From: an uncultured Eubacterium sp.
Lineage (GTDB): Bacteria > Bacillota > Clostridia > Lachnospirales > Lachnospiraceae
Direction of reading: 5' to 3'
DNA: 14,123 nucleotides
Assembly (NCBI GenBank): GCA_910579075.1
Contig: CAJTSV010000024.1
Location: forward strand, 1-14,123
Part shown: positions 6,058-13,964 of the stretch, in pieces
How positions within the stretch are numbered: the stretch's first letter is position 1
Layout of the letters: each line of letters begins with the position of its first letter
Position numbers and translations under genes: made by a program
Notes under the pieces: generated by a model
What the model was told of the DNA's origin: nothing
What the model saw: only the letters and a program-made list of their open reading frames with translations
Database searches by the model: none

Positions 6058-7038
6058 TTATTCATCCATATTTTTAATTGCCATTTCACGGCTGACGATT
6101 TTCTTTTTCTTCTCGAGATATGCGAACATAATCAGCGATGCAATCAGCACGCCGCCAAGCACGAAGTTGTAAACATCCCCGCCAAGGCCCATCAGTGCAA
6201 GCCCTCTTTTTAACACGCCCACGATAAGCGCTGCAAACAGCGTTCCTGTCACGCCGCCGACGCCGCCTGCCGTGCTCGTGCCGCCGAGTACAACGAGTGC
6301 AATGACTTCAATATTCATATTGACAGCGGTTGTCTGGTTTACCTGCCAGCTTTTGCCAAGGTACATCATGGCTGACACAGAGCAGACAACGCCCATAATC
6401 ATATAGGCAAAATATTTCATTTTGTTGGCATTAACGCCGGAATAGTTTACGGCATGCTCATTGTAGCCGATTGCATGAATGTAACGCCCGAAGGTAGTCT
6501 TTTTATCCAGGATATAAAAGACTGCAAACGAAATCAGGAGCACAATCAGCTGGTTTGGCACGATTCCGATGGTGCCGTAGCCAAAGTTGGTAATCGCATA
6601 GCCGGTGGAAAACGCATACGAAGTACCGAAAAACCAGGTAATACTCTGGAATATGTACATCGTGCTCATCGTAATCAGCCACGGGTTGATTTTTGTCTTT
6701 GCTGCAATCACGCCGTTAATGGAACCGAATACAAATCCGGATGCCAGGCAGGCAAGTACTGCAAACAGGATATGATAGCCTGTTGCCTGGTAAACAACGC
6801 TGAATACCATAGCCGAAGACACCATCATAAAGCCAACGGACAAGTCAATGCCGCTTGTCAGTATTACGAACGTCATCGGCATTGCCATAATGCCCAGGTA
6901 AGCAATATCCGATGTGGTTCCGAGAATAACAGCCGGGTCAAAGAAAATGCCGCCTGTCAGAATTCCAAACAGTACAATCAGTGCAGCCAGAATCAAAAAC
7001 ATGATGAATTCATAAGATATTTTCATTTTCTGTTTCAT
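6058..7038 (-). CDS. Sugar ABC transporter permease (RbsC/RhaQ type), second of pair
   Basis: This 326-residue, very hydrophobic protein has about eight to ten membrane segments and the RbsC-family signature FVILTSGIDLSVGFMMVSS near residue 60. The ATPase-contact loop reads VVLGGTSTAGGVGGVTGTLFAALIVGVL. It ends in a charged cytoplasmic tail (EKKKKIVSREMAIKNMDE). Its start codon overlaps the stop codon of the other permease by four bases (ATGA), and AGGAGGTG lies upstream, so the pair is translationally coupled and probably forms a heterodimer. It corresponds to one of RhaP/RhaQ in rhizobial rhamnose transporters; I cannot say which. Confidence 0.9.
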   Translation of the reverse strand: MKQKMKISYEFIMFLILAALIVLFGILTGGIFFDPAVILGTTSDIAYLGIMAMPMTFVILTSGIDLSVGFMMVSSAMVFSVVYQATGYHILFAVLACLASGFVFGSINGVIAAKTKINPWLITMSTMYIFQSITWFFGTSYAFSTGYAITNFGYGTIGIVPNQLIVLLISFAVFYILDKKTTFGRYIHAIGYNEHAVNYSGVNANKMKYFAYMIMGVVCSVSAMMYLGKSWQVNQTTAVNMNIEVIALVVLGGTSTAGGVGGVTGTLFAALIVGVLKRGLALMGLGGDVYNFVLGGVLIASLIMFAYLEKKKKIVSREMAIKNMDE

Positions 7039-8012
7039 GATGCACCTCCTGCTGTCTTATTGGATTTGAAAATTTTAATATCAGAAACCGTTGCATATAC
7101 GGCTACAAGCACAATCAGGCCATAGCTTAAATATACATACTGGTTTCCAAGGCCGAACAGCAGGCAGGCCCTCTGCAGCATTGCAATCAGGATTCCGGCT
7201 ACCAGTATGCCGATCGGCCTTCCGGTACCGCCCATAATGCTGACACCGCCTACAACTGCTATCGGAAGGAAATACATTTCCATGCCGATGGTACCGCTCG
7301 GGATAACCTGTGTCTTTGGCAGCCAGTACATTACAGCTGTAATGCCTAACAGCGCGCCCGATATAAGGAACGTAATAAATGTCACGCGGTCTGAATTAAT
7401 GCCTGCCAGCTTTGCAGATTCTTTATTACCGCCCACAGCATACACCTTGCGTCCGAATCTTGTATATTTCATAAACCAGCAGAAAAATACAAGCAGGACA
7501 AGTGCAAAAATCAGGATTACCGGAAATACGCCAAACAGCCTTGCGCCGCCGACATCCGATATATGGGACGGGATATTCGATACCCACCCGGCATCCGGCA
7601 GCAGCGGGAACAGACCGACATGCAGCTTTACCATAGCCAGTGATACAATCATGGACGGCACGCGGAACCGCACGGTAATAAATGCGATAACAGCGGAATT
7701 TATCATTCCCACGCAGACTGCAAGCAGAACGACCACAGGAATCGGAAGCCCCATTTTTAACGTCGTCCCGGTTACAAATCCGATTAACCCGAGAACCGTA
7801 CCGGAAGAAATATCAATTTCACCCAGCATAATGACCATCATAAGAGCCAGGCCGCCCGCAATCAGGTAGGCAAGGTCTCTTAAGAAAATATACATACTTC
7901 CACTTAAGTTCGTTGTAAAGAAAAGCACTACAAACAGGATAGCAACAAAGATTGCCAGATATCCTTCCCGGGAAGTAAAGAATGCAGCGATTGGATTTTT
8001 TTGTGTTTTCAT
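7035..8012 (-). CDS. Sugar ABC transporter permease (RbsC/RhaP type), first of pair
   Basis: The 325-residue membrane protein is of the same BPD_transp_2 family as its neighbour but clearly diverged. The equivalent of GIDLSVG is GEIDISSGTVLGLIG near residue 65. The ATPase-contact loop is VVGGVSIMGGTGRPIGILVAGILIAML. AAGGAGG precedes the ATG. It lies 16 bases after the ATPase gene and overlaps the next permease by four bases. Together the two form the membrane channel for the sugar delivered by the lipoprotein. The shape fits rhamnose or AI-2 type transporters, which use two different permeases; ribose systems use one. Confidence 0.9.
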   Translation of the reverse strand: MKTQKNPIAAFFTSREGYLAIFVAILFVVLFFTTNLSGSMYIFLRDLAYLIAGGLALMMVIMLGEIDISSGTVLGLIGFVTGTTLKMGLPIPVVVLLAVCVGMINSAVIAFITVRFRVPSMIVSLAMVKLHVGLFPLLPDAGWVSNIPSHISDVGGARLFGVFPVILIFALVLLVFFCWFMKYTRFGRKVYAVGGNKESAKLAGINSDRVTFITFLISGALLGITAVMYWLPKTQVIPSGTIGMEMYFLPIAVVGGVSIMGGTGRPIGILVAGILIAMLQRACLLFGLGNQYVYLSYGLIVLVAVYATVSDIKIFKSNKTAGGAS

Positions 8013-8028
8013 TCTTTTTCCTCCTTAG

Positions 8029-9525
8029 TTATAAAGCCATCTCAAGAACTTTCTCCTGCGAGAAATCTGCCCTGTCCAGCTCCCCTGTTTTGGTTCCGGC
8101 CTTGATAACCATCAACCGGTCGCTCATGCCCAAAAGCTCCGGCATGTCCGATGAAATCATGATAATCGAAAGCCCTTCCTTTGCCAGGTTGCTGATAATC
8201 CTGTGAATCTCGGATTTTGCCCCGACATCCACGCCCCTGGTCGGCTCGTCTAAAATCAGCAGCCTTGGCTTCGCGCACAGCGCTTTTGCCACAAGCACCT
8301 TCTGCTGGTTGCCGCCGGACAGATTCTCTACCACAAATTCCCGGTCCGGTGCTTTGACACGCAGCTTCTGCATATAATCATCCACAACCCGTTCTTCTTC
8401 CTTAAAGTCAATAAAACCGGTCTTGGATATTTTATAAAGAATCGACATGGTCAGGTTTTCTTTAATTGTCATAGGCACACTCAGCCCGTATTTCTTGCGG
8501 TCTTCGGAAATATAGACAAATCCTGCATCCACGGCATCCCTGTATGCTTTTGCATTCAGCGGCTTGCCGTAAAACTCCACATCGCCGGAATCGCTGTGCA
8601 TCAGGCCGCTCAAGCATTCTGCCATCTCGGTTCTGCCTGCTCCTGCAAGCCCGGCTACGCCGAAGATTTCCCCCTGCCGGACCTCAAAAGAAATATTATT
8701 GAGCAGCCCGGCCTTGCACAGGTTTTTCACCTTCAGAATCGGCCCGCCAATCTCTACCTCTGCCTTCGGGTACATTTCATTCATCTCGCGCCCGACCATC
8801 CATGCAATCAGTTCTTTTTCTGTAACATCACCGATTGCTGCGCTTCTGACATACGAGCCGTCGCGGATAACCGTCACGCGGTCAGCGATTTCAAAAATCT
8901 CCTCCATGCGGTGGCTGATATACATCATGGAAATGCCGCTTGCCTTGAGCCTTGCAATCGTCCCAAACAGCGCGCGCACGTCCTTGCTCGTCAGTGCTGC
9001 GGTCGGCTCGTCGAAGATAAGGATATTTGCATCATAGGTCAGCGCCTTGGCAATTTCCACCATCTGTTTTGCCGCCACGCCAAGGTCATCCACCTTTGCG
9101 TCAAAGCTGATATCCTTGTCAATGCCAAGGAATTCAAATATCTGCTGCGCTTTTGTCCGCATAGCCTTGTAATCGATATTGTTAATGCCCCCAAAGACTT
9201 TCTTTACCGGCTCATGTCCCATAAAGATATTTTCCAGGACTGTCAGGTCTTTAAACAGGCTGGTCTCCTGAAAGATAATGGCAATCCCCTTTGCATAAGC
9301 ATCATTCGGTTCCCTGATTGACACTTTTTCGCCATTCAGGTACATATTGCCGCTGTCTGCCTTGTACACTCCGGTGATAACCTTCATCATCGTCGATTTG
9401 CCGGCTCCGTTTTCTCCGCAGACTGCATGCATCTCACCCCTGGCCAGCTCAATCTGCATATGGTCCAGCGCCTTGACTCCCGGGAAACTTTTACAGATAT
9501 CTTCCAGTTTTAAAATTATATCCAT
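8029..9525 (-). CDS. Sugar ABC transporter ATP-binding protein, duplicated domains (RhaT/RbsA type)
   Basis: The 498-residue protein contains two ABC domains, as in the RbsA/MglA/RhaT class. Domain one has Walker A GENGAGKST (residues 37-45) and Walker B ILIFDEPTAAL, but a degenerate signature (LGVAAKQMVEIAKAL in place of LSGGQ). Domain two has a degenerate Walker A (GLAGAGRTEMAE), an intact signature NLSGGNQQKVLVAKAL and Walker B LLILDEPTRGVD. This asymmetric pattern is normal for the family. It powers uptake through the two downstream permeases. The gene follows the aldo/keto reductase by 34 bases and has AAGGAG upstream. Sugar specificity cannot be read from the ATPase. Confidence 0.93.
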   Translation of the reverse strand: MDIILKLEDICKSFPGVKALDHMQIELARGEMHAVCGENGAGKSTMMKVITGVYKADSGNMYLNGEKVSIREPNDAYAKGIAIIFQETSLFKDLTVLENIFMGHEPVKKVFGGINNIDYKAMRTKAQQIFEFLGIDKDISFDAKVDDLGVAAKQMVEIAKALTYDANILIFDEPTAALTSKDVRALFGTIARLKASGISMMYISHRMEEIFEIADRVTVIRDGSYVRSAAIGDVTEKELIAWMVGREMNEMYPKAEVEIGGPILKVKNLCKAGLLNNISFEVRQGEIFGVAGLAGAGRTEMAECLSGLMHSDSGDVEFYGKPLNAKAYRDAVDAGFVYISEDRKKYGLSVPMTIKENLTMSILYKISKTGFIDFKEEERVVDDYMQKLRVKAPDREFVVENLSGGNQQKVLVAKALCAKPRLLILDEPTRGVDVGAKSEIHRIISNLAKEGLSIIMISSDMPELLGMSDRLMVIKAGTKTGELDRADFSQEKVLEMAL

Positions 9526-9559
9526 AAGAATACTTCTCCTTCCCTTTCAGATGCATTGC

Positions 9560-10519
9560 CTAGAATATGTAATCTTCTTTGTCGAAGCTGATTTCAAACG
9601 TTCCTGCAGCTTCTGCAAGCGTGTCCGCAGACTGTGCGCCATATAACGGCACGCACGGGAAATCCTGAACCGTGAAAAATCCAAGTACAATCTGTGTAAT
9701 GGTCGCGTTGTATTTTTCTTTGAGCTCTGCCATGCGCTTTGCCATTTTCAGGTTGCCTTCTGTATAATACGGGCTGTTTTTGACTGCTTCTTCTCCCTTG
9801 CTGTCATATATATGGAAGAAACCGCTGCACACGCCCATATAAGGCATTGCCAGATTGCCCGGGTTATTCTTATGGTAAGCCTGCATTTCCCCGTCAATGG
9901 CACACATCGTATCGTCTGCCAGAGGATTCATGTATTTATATCCAAGGTTTAACAGTGCCTGGTTTGCTGCAAAGCTGCGGTACCCTTTTTCGGCACAGTA
10001 TTTATCTGCTGCCATCATGCGTTCTGTTGACCAGTTCGAGCAGCCGTAATAGCGGATTTTTCCCTGTTTTACAAAATCCTGCATAACCTCAATCGTCTCC
10101 TCTGCCGGAATGGTCACATCATCCCTGTGGTAGAAATAAAGGTCGATATAATCCGTGCGCAGCTGCTTTAAGGACTCATCCAGGTCTTTGACCATATCTT
10201 CGCGGTGCATGCGGTTCATATGCGTGTCTGGATTTTCGCCGGTCATATCCGGATGGCCGCCCTTGGTAATCAGCACGATTTTATCGCGCTTGCCGCTTCT
10301 TGCAAGCCAGTCACCGATGACTCTCTCGCTTCTTGCTATCTCAGGCGGTACCCAGTCCGAGTATACGTGTGCAGAATCCAGCAGGTTGCCGCCGAGCTCT
10401 AAATATGTTTCAAACACGCGGTCTGCGTCTGCACCGTCCCACAAAAGGCCTGCGTCTACCGTGCCAAGCCCGAAAGGCGATACCGATAATTCTGTATTAG
10501 GGATTAAAATGTTGTTCAT
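9560..10519 (-). CDS. Aldo/keto reductase
   Basis: The 319-residue (alpha/beta)8 NAD(P)H-dependent oxidoreductase has a complete catalytic tetrad: Asp48 and Tyr53 (in LLDSAHVYSDW), Lys86 (LITKGG) and His131 (YFYHRDD). It reduces or oxidises an aldehyde, ketone or sugar. The substrate is unknown; in this operon it may act on the transported aldose, its ketose or an aldehyde produced during breakdown. The ATG at 10519 has GGAAGGAG upstream. The longer in-frame reading from 10582 would overlap the end of rhaA and is unlikely. It lies 28 bases after rhaA and is clearly part of the operon. Confidence 0.88.
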   Translation of the reverse strand: MNNILIPNTELSVSPFGLGTVDAGLLWDGADADRVFETYLELGGNLLDSAHVYSDWVPPEIARSERVIGDWLARSGKRDKIVLITKGGHPDMTGENPDTHMNRMHREDMVKDLDESLKQLRTDYIDLYFYHRDDVTIPAEETIEVMQDFVKQGKIRYYGCSNWSTERMMAADKYCAEKGYRSFAANQALLNLGYKYMNPLADDTMCAIDGEMQAYHKNNPGNLAMPYMGVCSGFFHIYDSKGEEAVKNSPYYTEGNLKMAKRMAELKEKYNATITQIVLGFFTVQDFPCVPLYGAQSADTLAEAAGTFEISFDKEDYIF

Positions 10520-10547
10520 GCCTGTTTCTCCTTCCTGTCTGTTCGGA

Positions 10548-11774
10548 TTAGTTGTATTTATCCAGCCAGCTGTTTCCGGCAACGCCTTCCATCTCGCAGA
10601 ACATATCCCATACGAGGCCGAACGGCATGGATTTCATTTCTTCGCTGAGTGCCAGCCTTCTGGTCAGGTTACCCTCGCGTTCGATGCGGATCAGTTCCTC
10701 TGACGGCTCTAACAGTGCCAGCATCAGCGCTTTTCTCGCATTCCTTGCACCAAGCGCAGTTGCTGCAATCCGGTTAATGCTTGCATCAAAGTAGTCCAGT
10801 CCGATATGCACGCGGTCCAGTGCGTCGTAGCGTACAATCTCCTGCATAATGGCTTTTGTCTCGTCATCCAGCATCACGACATGGTCGCTGTCCCATCTTA
10901 CCGGACGGCTCACATGAAGCATCAGTTCTTTTCCAAATACCAGGTAGGAAGAAATCTTGGCAGAAACCTGCTCTGTCGGGTGGAAGTGCCCTGCATCCAT
11001 GCACACGATGCAGTTATCATGGGTCATGGCATAATTGGTATAAAATTCATGCGAGCCCGGCACATAGCTTTCGCTTCCAAGGCCGAACAGCTTGCTTTCT
11101 ACCGAATCAACGTTATATTTACGGTCAATCGGCTCTGCAAAAATACGGTCCAGGGAATCTTTTAAAATTGCCCTTGGCTCCATCTTGTCAATCGTATGGT
11201 CTTTGTAACCGTCCCCAATCCAGTGGTTTGTAATGCAGACCTGTCCTAACTCTTTTCCGAAGTAAGCACCGATTTCGCGGCTTTTCTTTCCGTGCTCAAT
11301 CCAGTACTGGCGGATTCCCTCATCCCGGCTGCAAAGTGTAAAGCCGGAATCTGACATCGGGTGGGAAAAATAAGTCGGGTTGTAATCAAGGCCGATATGC
11401 TTTTCCTTTGCATAATCTACCCAGCCTTTGAAATGCTCCGGGCCAAGGGCATTGCGCTCTACGCCTTTTCCTGTCTCATCCCGGTAAACGGCATGCAGGG
11501 CCAGCTTTGTTGCACCAGGAATCAGGCTTAACGCTTCATCCAGGTTTTTCATGTACTCCTCCCTGCTGCGCGGTTTTCCAGGAGCATTTCCAAATGCTGC
11601 AATTCCTCCCGATAGCACCGCTTCCGGATTTTCAAACCCCGTCAGGTCGTCAATCTGCCAGCAGTGTACAGAAATCGGCGTTTCTTTTAAGGTTTCCAAC
11701 ACCTTGTCCGTATCTACGCCCTTCTGCGCATACATTTCTTTTGCAATCTCATAGTTTTTCTCGATACTGCTCAT
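10548..11774 (-). CDS. rhaA: L-rhamnose isomerase
   Basis: The 408-residue enzyme interconverts L-rhamnose and L-rhamnulose. Close matches to E. coli RhaA run through most of the protein, for example VESKLFGLGSESY, CMDAGHFHPTE, HVSRPVRWDSDHVVMLDDET and RVHIGLDYFDASINRIAA. The metal-binding and catalytic positions are all kept: Glu226, Asp260, His263, His287, Asp295 and Asp297. The ATG at 11774 follows AGGAGG by seven bases; a TTG two codons earlier is ignored. Enzymes of this family are also known to isomerise L-lyxose to L-xylulose. That matters here because the operon carries a LyxK-like kinase and UlaE-like epimerase but no visible rhamnulose-1-phosphate aldolase. The family call is very safe; the natural substrate is open. 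Confidence 0.95.
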   Translation of the reverse strand: MSSIEKNYEIAKEMYAQKGVDTDKVLETLKETPISVHCWQIDDLTGFENPEAVLSGGIAAFGNAPGKPRSREEYMKNLDEALSLIPGATKLALHAVYRDETGKGVERNALGPEHFKGWVDYAKEKHIGLDYNPTYFSHPMSDSGFTLCSRDEGIRQYWIEHGKKSREIGAYFGKELGQVCITNHWIGDGYKDHTIDKMEPRAILKDSLDRIFAEPIDRKYNVDSVESKLFGLGSESYVPGSHEFYTNYAMTHDNCIVCMDAGHFHPTEQVSAKISSYLVFGKELMLHVSRPVRWDSDHVVMLDDETKAIMQEIVRYDALDRVHIGLDYFDASINRIAATALGARNARKALMLALLEPSEELIRIEREGNLTRRLALSEEMKSMPFGLVWDMFCEMEGVAGNSWLDKYN

Positions 11775-11893
11775 TTTCAAACCTCCTCGTATTTGTTATT
11801 TATGAAAATCCCCGATGCGCAGATTTACGCAATGCCGGAATTTCATTCTGTTTCGCGGCTGCTGGCAGATGTTTTCTGACGGTTTTTCTTCCT

Positions 11894-11922
11894 ATTATAA
11901 ATAAGGCATATAAAATGCTGTT
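11894..11922 (-). promoter_or_regulatory. Weak candidate promoter ahead of rhaA
   Basis: The 146-base gap between the regulator and rhaA contains TATAAT on the minus strand (11899-11894). The matching -35 position reads AACAGC, which is poor. No CG-centred operator palindrome was seen in this gap. It could be an internal promoter, or the gap may simply be leader sequence read through from upstream. Confidence 0.3.
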
Positions 11923-13000
11923 ACCAGAACAGGTATTTCAGGCTCTCCCGGTTGTCCTTCACCGTGCTCTCCCGTTCAATAATCTGATGCTGCAGCAAAA
12001 GCACTTTGCGCTTCGGATATTTTTTTCCTTCCTCAATCGCTGACAGCACTTCCACCAGGCGCTTCATTGCCAGCGCTCCCATTTCGTACTTTGGCACATG
12101 GATAGACGATAAGCTTGGAGAAACAACCGATGCGACAAACACATCGTCATTTCCCATAATGGCCACGTCTTCCGGAATGCGGATATGCAGCTCCTCACAT
12201 GCTTTTAATACCCCGACCGCCATCTGGTCGTTATCACAGAAAATTCCGTCAAAATCCCGTCTCTGTCCCGCAATCTTTTTGACTGCTTTATAGCCGGAAT
12301 AAGAAGTATAGTCGCACTCCACTACATTTTCCTGCACGAACGGAAGCCCGTTTTCTTCCAGTGCGCGTTTAAAGCCCGCCATCCGTTCCTGTCCAAGGTA
12401 ATGTTCAAAGGGAATGCATATATGTAAAATGTTTTTGCAGTGTATCTGGCGGATCAGATAGGTCACTGCTTCATAAGCTGCCTGTTCGTTGTCTATCGCT
12501 ACTGCATCGACGTTTTTGTTATTAATCGGGTATTCCAGGGTAATCACCGGTATTCTGGCTCCCTTTTTATCCAGCTTGTCCAGCCCTTCCAGATATTTGC
12601 GGACCTTCAGCCCGTTCCCATAAGCACTGGATGCAAGGATAATCCCGTCCACCCACTGGGACACAAAATAATCTACCAGATACATTTCTTTTTCGATGCT
12701 GTCATATGTTTCCGCAATCACGACCGAATAGCCATGTTCCTCCGCCTCTTTGCTGATTCCTTCCAGCACATCCGTAAAAAACGTTCTGGAAATAGCCGTT
12801 ATAATGACTGCGATATTTTTTGTCTTGGAAATTTTCAGTCCCCGGGCAATGCTGTTCGTAGAATAATTCGTTTCTGAAATCGCCCGTTCTACTTTTACTT
12901 TCAGAAGCGGGCTGACCTTTTTCGAACCGTTAATCACTCTGGAAACGGTGGATATGCTGACACCTGCACGGCTCGCCACTTCTTTGATACTCACACTCAT
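11921..13000 (-). CDS. LacI-family transcriptional regulator
   Basis: The 359-residue protein starts with a LacI-type helix-turn-helix (IKEVASRAGVSISTVSRVINGS, residues 5-26). A hinge helix and a periplasmic-binding-like sensor domain follow (NIAVIITAISRTFFTDVLEGI onward, with AIMGNDDVFVASVVSPSLSS near the C-terminus). It should sense the operon's sugar or a phosphorylated intermediate and bind a CG-centred palindrome. Such a site lies at 13777-13792 upstream of the gene before it, implying autoregulation of the operon. The start at 13000 is preceded by an unusual but usable AGGGGGTGG. It sits 18 bases after the DUF4867-like gene. A repressor role is inferred from the family. Confidence 0.92.
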   Translation of the reverse strand: MSVSIKEVASRAGVSISTVSRVINGSKKVSPLLKVKVERAISETNYSTNSIARGLKISKTKNIAVIITAISRTFFTDVLEGISKEAEEHGYSVVIAETYDSIEKEMYLVDYFVSQWVDGIILASSAYGNGLKVRKYLEGLDKLDKKGARIPVITLEYPINNKNVDAVAIDNEQAAYEAVTYLIRQIHCKNILHICIPFEHYLGQERMAGFKRALEENGLPFVQENVVECDYTSYSGYKAVKKIAGQRRDFDGIFCDNDQMAVGVLKACEELHIRIPEDVAIMGNDDVFVASVVSPSLSSIHVPKYEMGALAMKRLVEVLSAIEEGKKYPKRKVLLLQHQIIERESTVKDNRESLKYLFW

Positions 13001-13018
13001 CTTGCCACCCCCTGTCCT

Positions 13019-13690
13019 TTAATCTAACGGGGACAGGGTGATGTTGTCTCCAATAATGCCCTCATAAGCACCTTCACCAAGGGATTTTACATACTCCCCG
13101 TGCGCCAGGACCCATTTGTTGCGTTCCAGAAGATACCGGTCTGTCTGTATGCGCTCCTCACGCTTTGTTACCAGCGGTGTATTCGTCCCCGCTGCCTGGG
13201 CTACGACCTGGCTGACCCCTCTGCCTGTCGCCATCAGCGGCGAAAAATGGAGCGTTGTTGCATACAGTTCCACGCAGGTGTCTGCCGGTACATAGAACAG
13301 CTTCATCACGGAAGAATCCAGCTTATGATTTTTAATTTCCCATACAGAACCAAGCACGAGCACGGCCGGCTCAAACAGGACAAGCACCTCGCTGCATTTG
13401 TGGTATTCAACCGCATTCAGCTTTACCGCCCTTCCATGATAATATCCAATCTGGCAGTTTACCTGGCCAAACAGGTTTTCCTTGAAAACCCGGCTCTCCT
13501 CCATCTCCATCAGCTTATCTTCACATGGTATGTATAATTCTTCCGCATCCTGCGTTCCATGTGCCTGTACAAAAGCTTTCATTTGCGGGACTGCAACTCC
13601 TTCATGCACCATCCCATAAACGCCAAACTCTGGTGCTTCCACCGGCAGAATGTCCAGTGATGGATTTTTTTCTCTTAATTTTTCAAGCAT
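13019..13690 (-). CDS. DUF4867-like protein, first gene of the sugar operon
   Basis: The 223-residue protein begins MLEKLREKNPSLDILPVEAP. There is no signal peptide or membrane segment. It looks beta-rich, with strands such as SEVLVLFEPAVLVLG and CVELYATTLHFSPLMA, consistent with a cupin-like fold. I recognise it as resembling the DUF4867 family of Firmicutes, which has no assigned reaction that I know of. Being the first gene of a sugar operon, it may be an isomerase, a mutarotase or an accessory sugar-binding protein; this is inference. The ATG at 13690 has AAGGAG seven bases upstream, while earlier in-frame codons lie within the promoter. It is followed after 18 bases by the regulator. Confidence 0.72.
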   Translation of the reverse strand: MLEKLREKNPSLDILPVEAPEFGVYGMVHEGVAVPQMKAFVQAHGTQDAEELYIPCEDKLMEMEESRVFKENLFGQVNCQIGYYHGRAVKLNAVEYHKCSEVLVLFEPAVLVLGSVWEIKNHKLDSSVMKLFYVPADTCVELYATTLHFSPLMATGRGVSQVVAQAAGTNTPLVTKREERIQTDRYLLERNKWVLAHGEYVKSLGEGAYEGIIGDNITLSPLD

Positions 13691-13717
13691 TATTCTTCTC
13701 CTTATCATTTTTAGTAG

Positions 13718-13729
13718 TAAATTATAGCA
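13718..13729 (-). promoter_or_regulatory. Extended -10 promoter close to the operon start
   Basis: On the minus strand TGCTATAAT (13729-13721) is a perfect extended -10 element. Transcription would start near 13714, about 24 bases before the first ATG of the operon. No good -35 is present, which is tolerated with an extended -10. Confidence 0.5.
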
Positions 13730-13776
13730 TATCATCAATCATATACATATTCCATACTAAAATGAGTGTGAGAATT

Positions 13777-13792
13777 GGGAAAACGTTTTCCC
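13777..13792. promoter_or_regulatory. Probable LacI-family operator (perfect 16-bp palindrome)
   Basis: GGGAAAACGTTTTCCC is a perfect palindrome with the central CG step typical of LacI-family operators. It lies in the region between the sugar operon and the divergent ASRT-like gene, beside the operon's own LacI-type regulator. It resembles a CcpA cre site in the centre but lacks the flanking TG...CA, so the local regulator is the better candidate. Confidence 0.75.
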
Positions 13793-13806
13793 GTTTGTGT
13801 TTGTAT

Positions 13807-13834
13807 ATTATCACAGATTTATGTCAAAAGTAAA
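13807..13834 (-). promoter_or_regulatory. Alternative operon promoter upstream of the operator
   Basis: On the minus strand, TTTACT (13834-13829) and GATAAT (13812-13807) are separated by 16 bases. Transcription would start near 13800, placing the palindrome at about +8 to +24, a position where a repressor blocks transcription. It competes with the extended -10 nearer the gene, and both may be used. Confidence 0.4.
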
Positions 13835-13851
13835 TATCATTTTTATACAAT

Positions 13852-13865
13852 ATTGACACGTCAAT
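13852..13865. promoter_or_regulatory. Second inverted repeat in the divergent intergenic region
   Basis: ATTGAC-AC-GTCAAT has two perfect six-base arms around two bases. It lies upstream of the plus-strand promoter. It may bind a different regulator, or it may be chance in AT-rich sequence. Confidence 0.3.
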
Positions 13866-13896
13866 TTTGTAACAATTGCTGATAAATATTTTTTTG

Positions 13897-13925
13897 TTGA
13901 AATACTGCCCTGCCATGTATATAAT
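13897..13925 (+). promoter_or_regulatory. Sigma-A type promoter of the ASRT-like gene
   Basis: TTGAAA (13897-13902) and a perfect TATAAT (13920-13925) are separated by 17 bases. They lie about 40 bases before the ATG at 13965, which has AAGGAGGT (13951-13958) six bases upstream. It is the best promoter in the window. Confidence 0.8.
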
Positions 13926-13964
13926 GAAACACGTATCAGAATATCATTGAAAGGAGGTCATTGC

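Noticed and set aside
6454..7125. Long open frames opposite the permease and ATPase genes
   Set aside because: They are antisense shadows of strongly supported transporter genes, with no ribosome binding site and no recognisable protein.
13777..13792. CcpA catabolite-response (cre) site
   Set aside because: The core resembles cre but the conserved TG and CA ends are replaced by GG and CC; a site for the local LacI-family regulator fits better.
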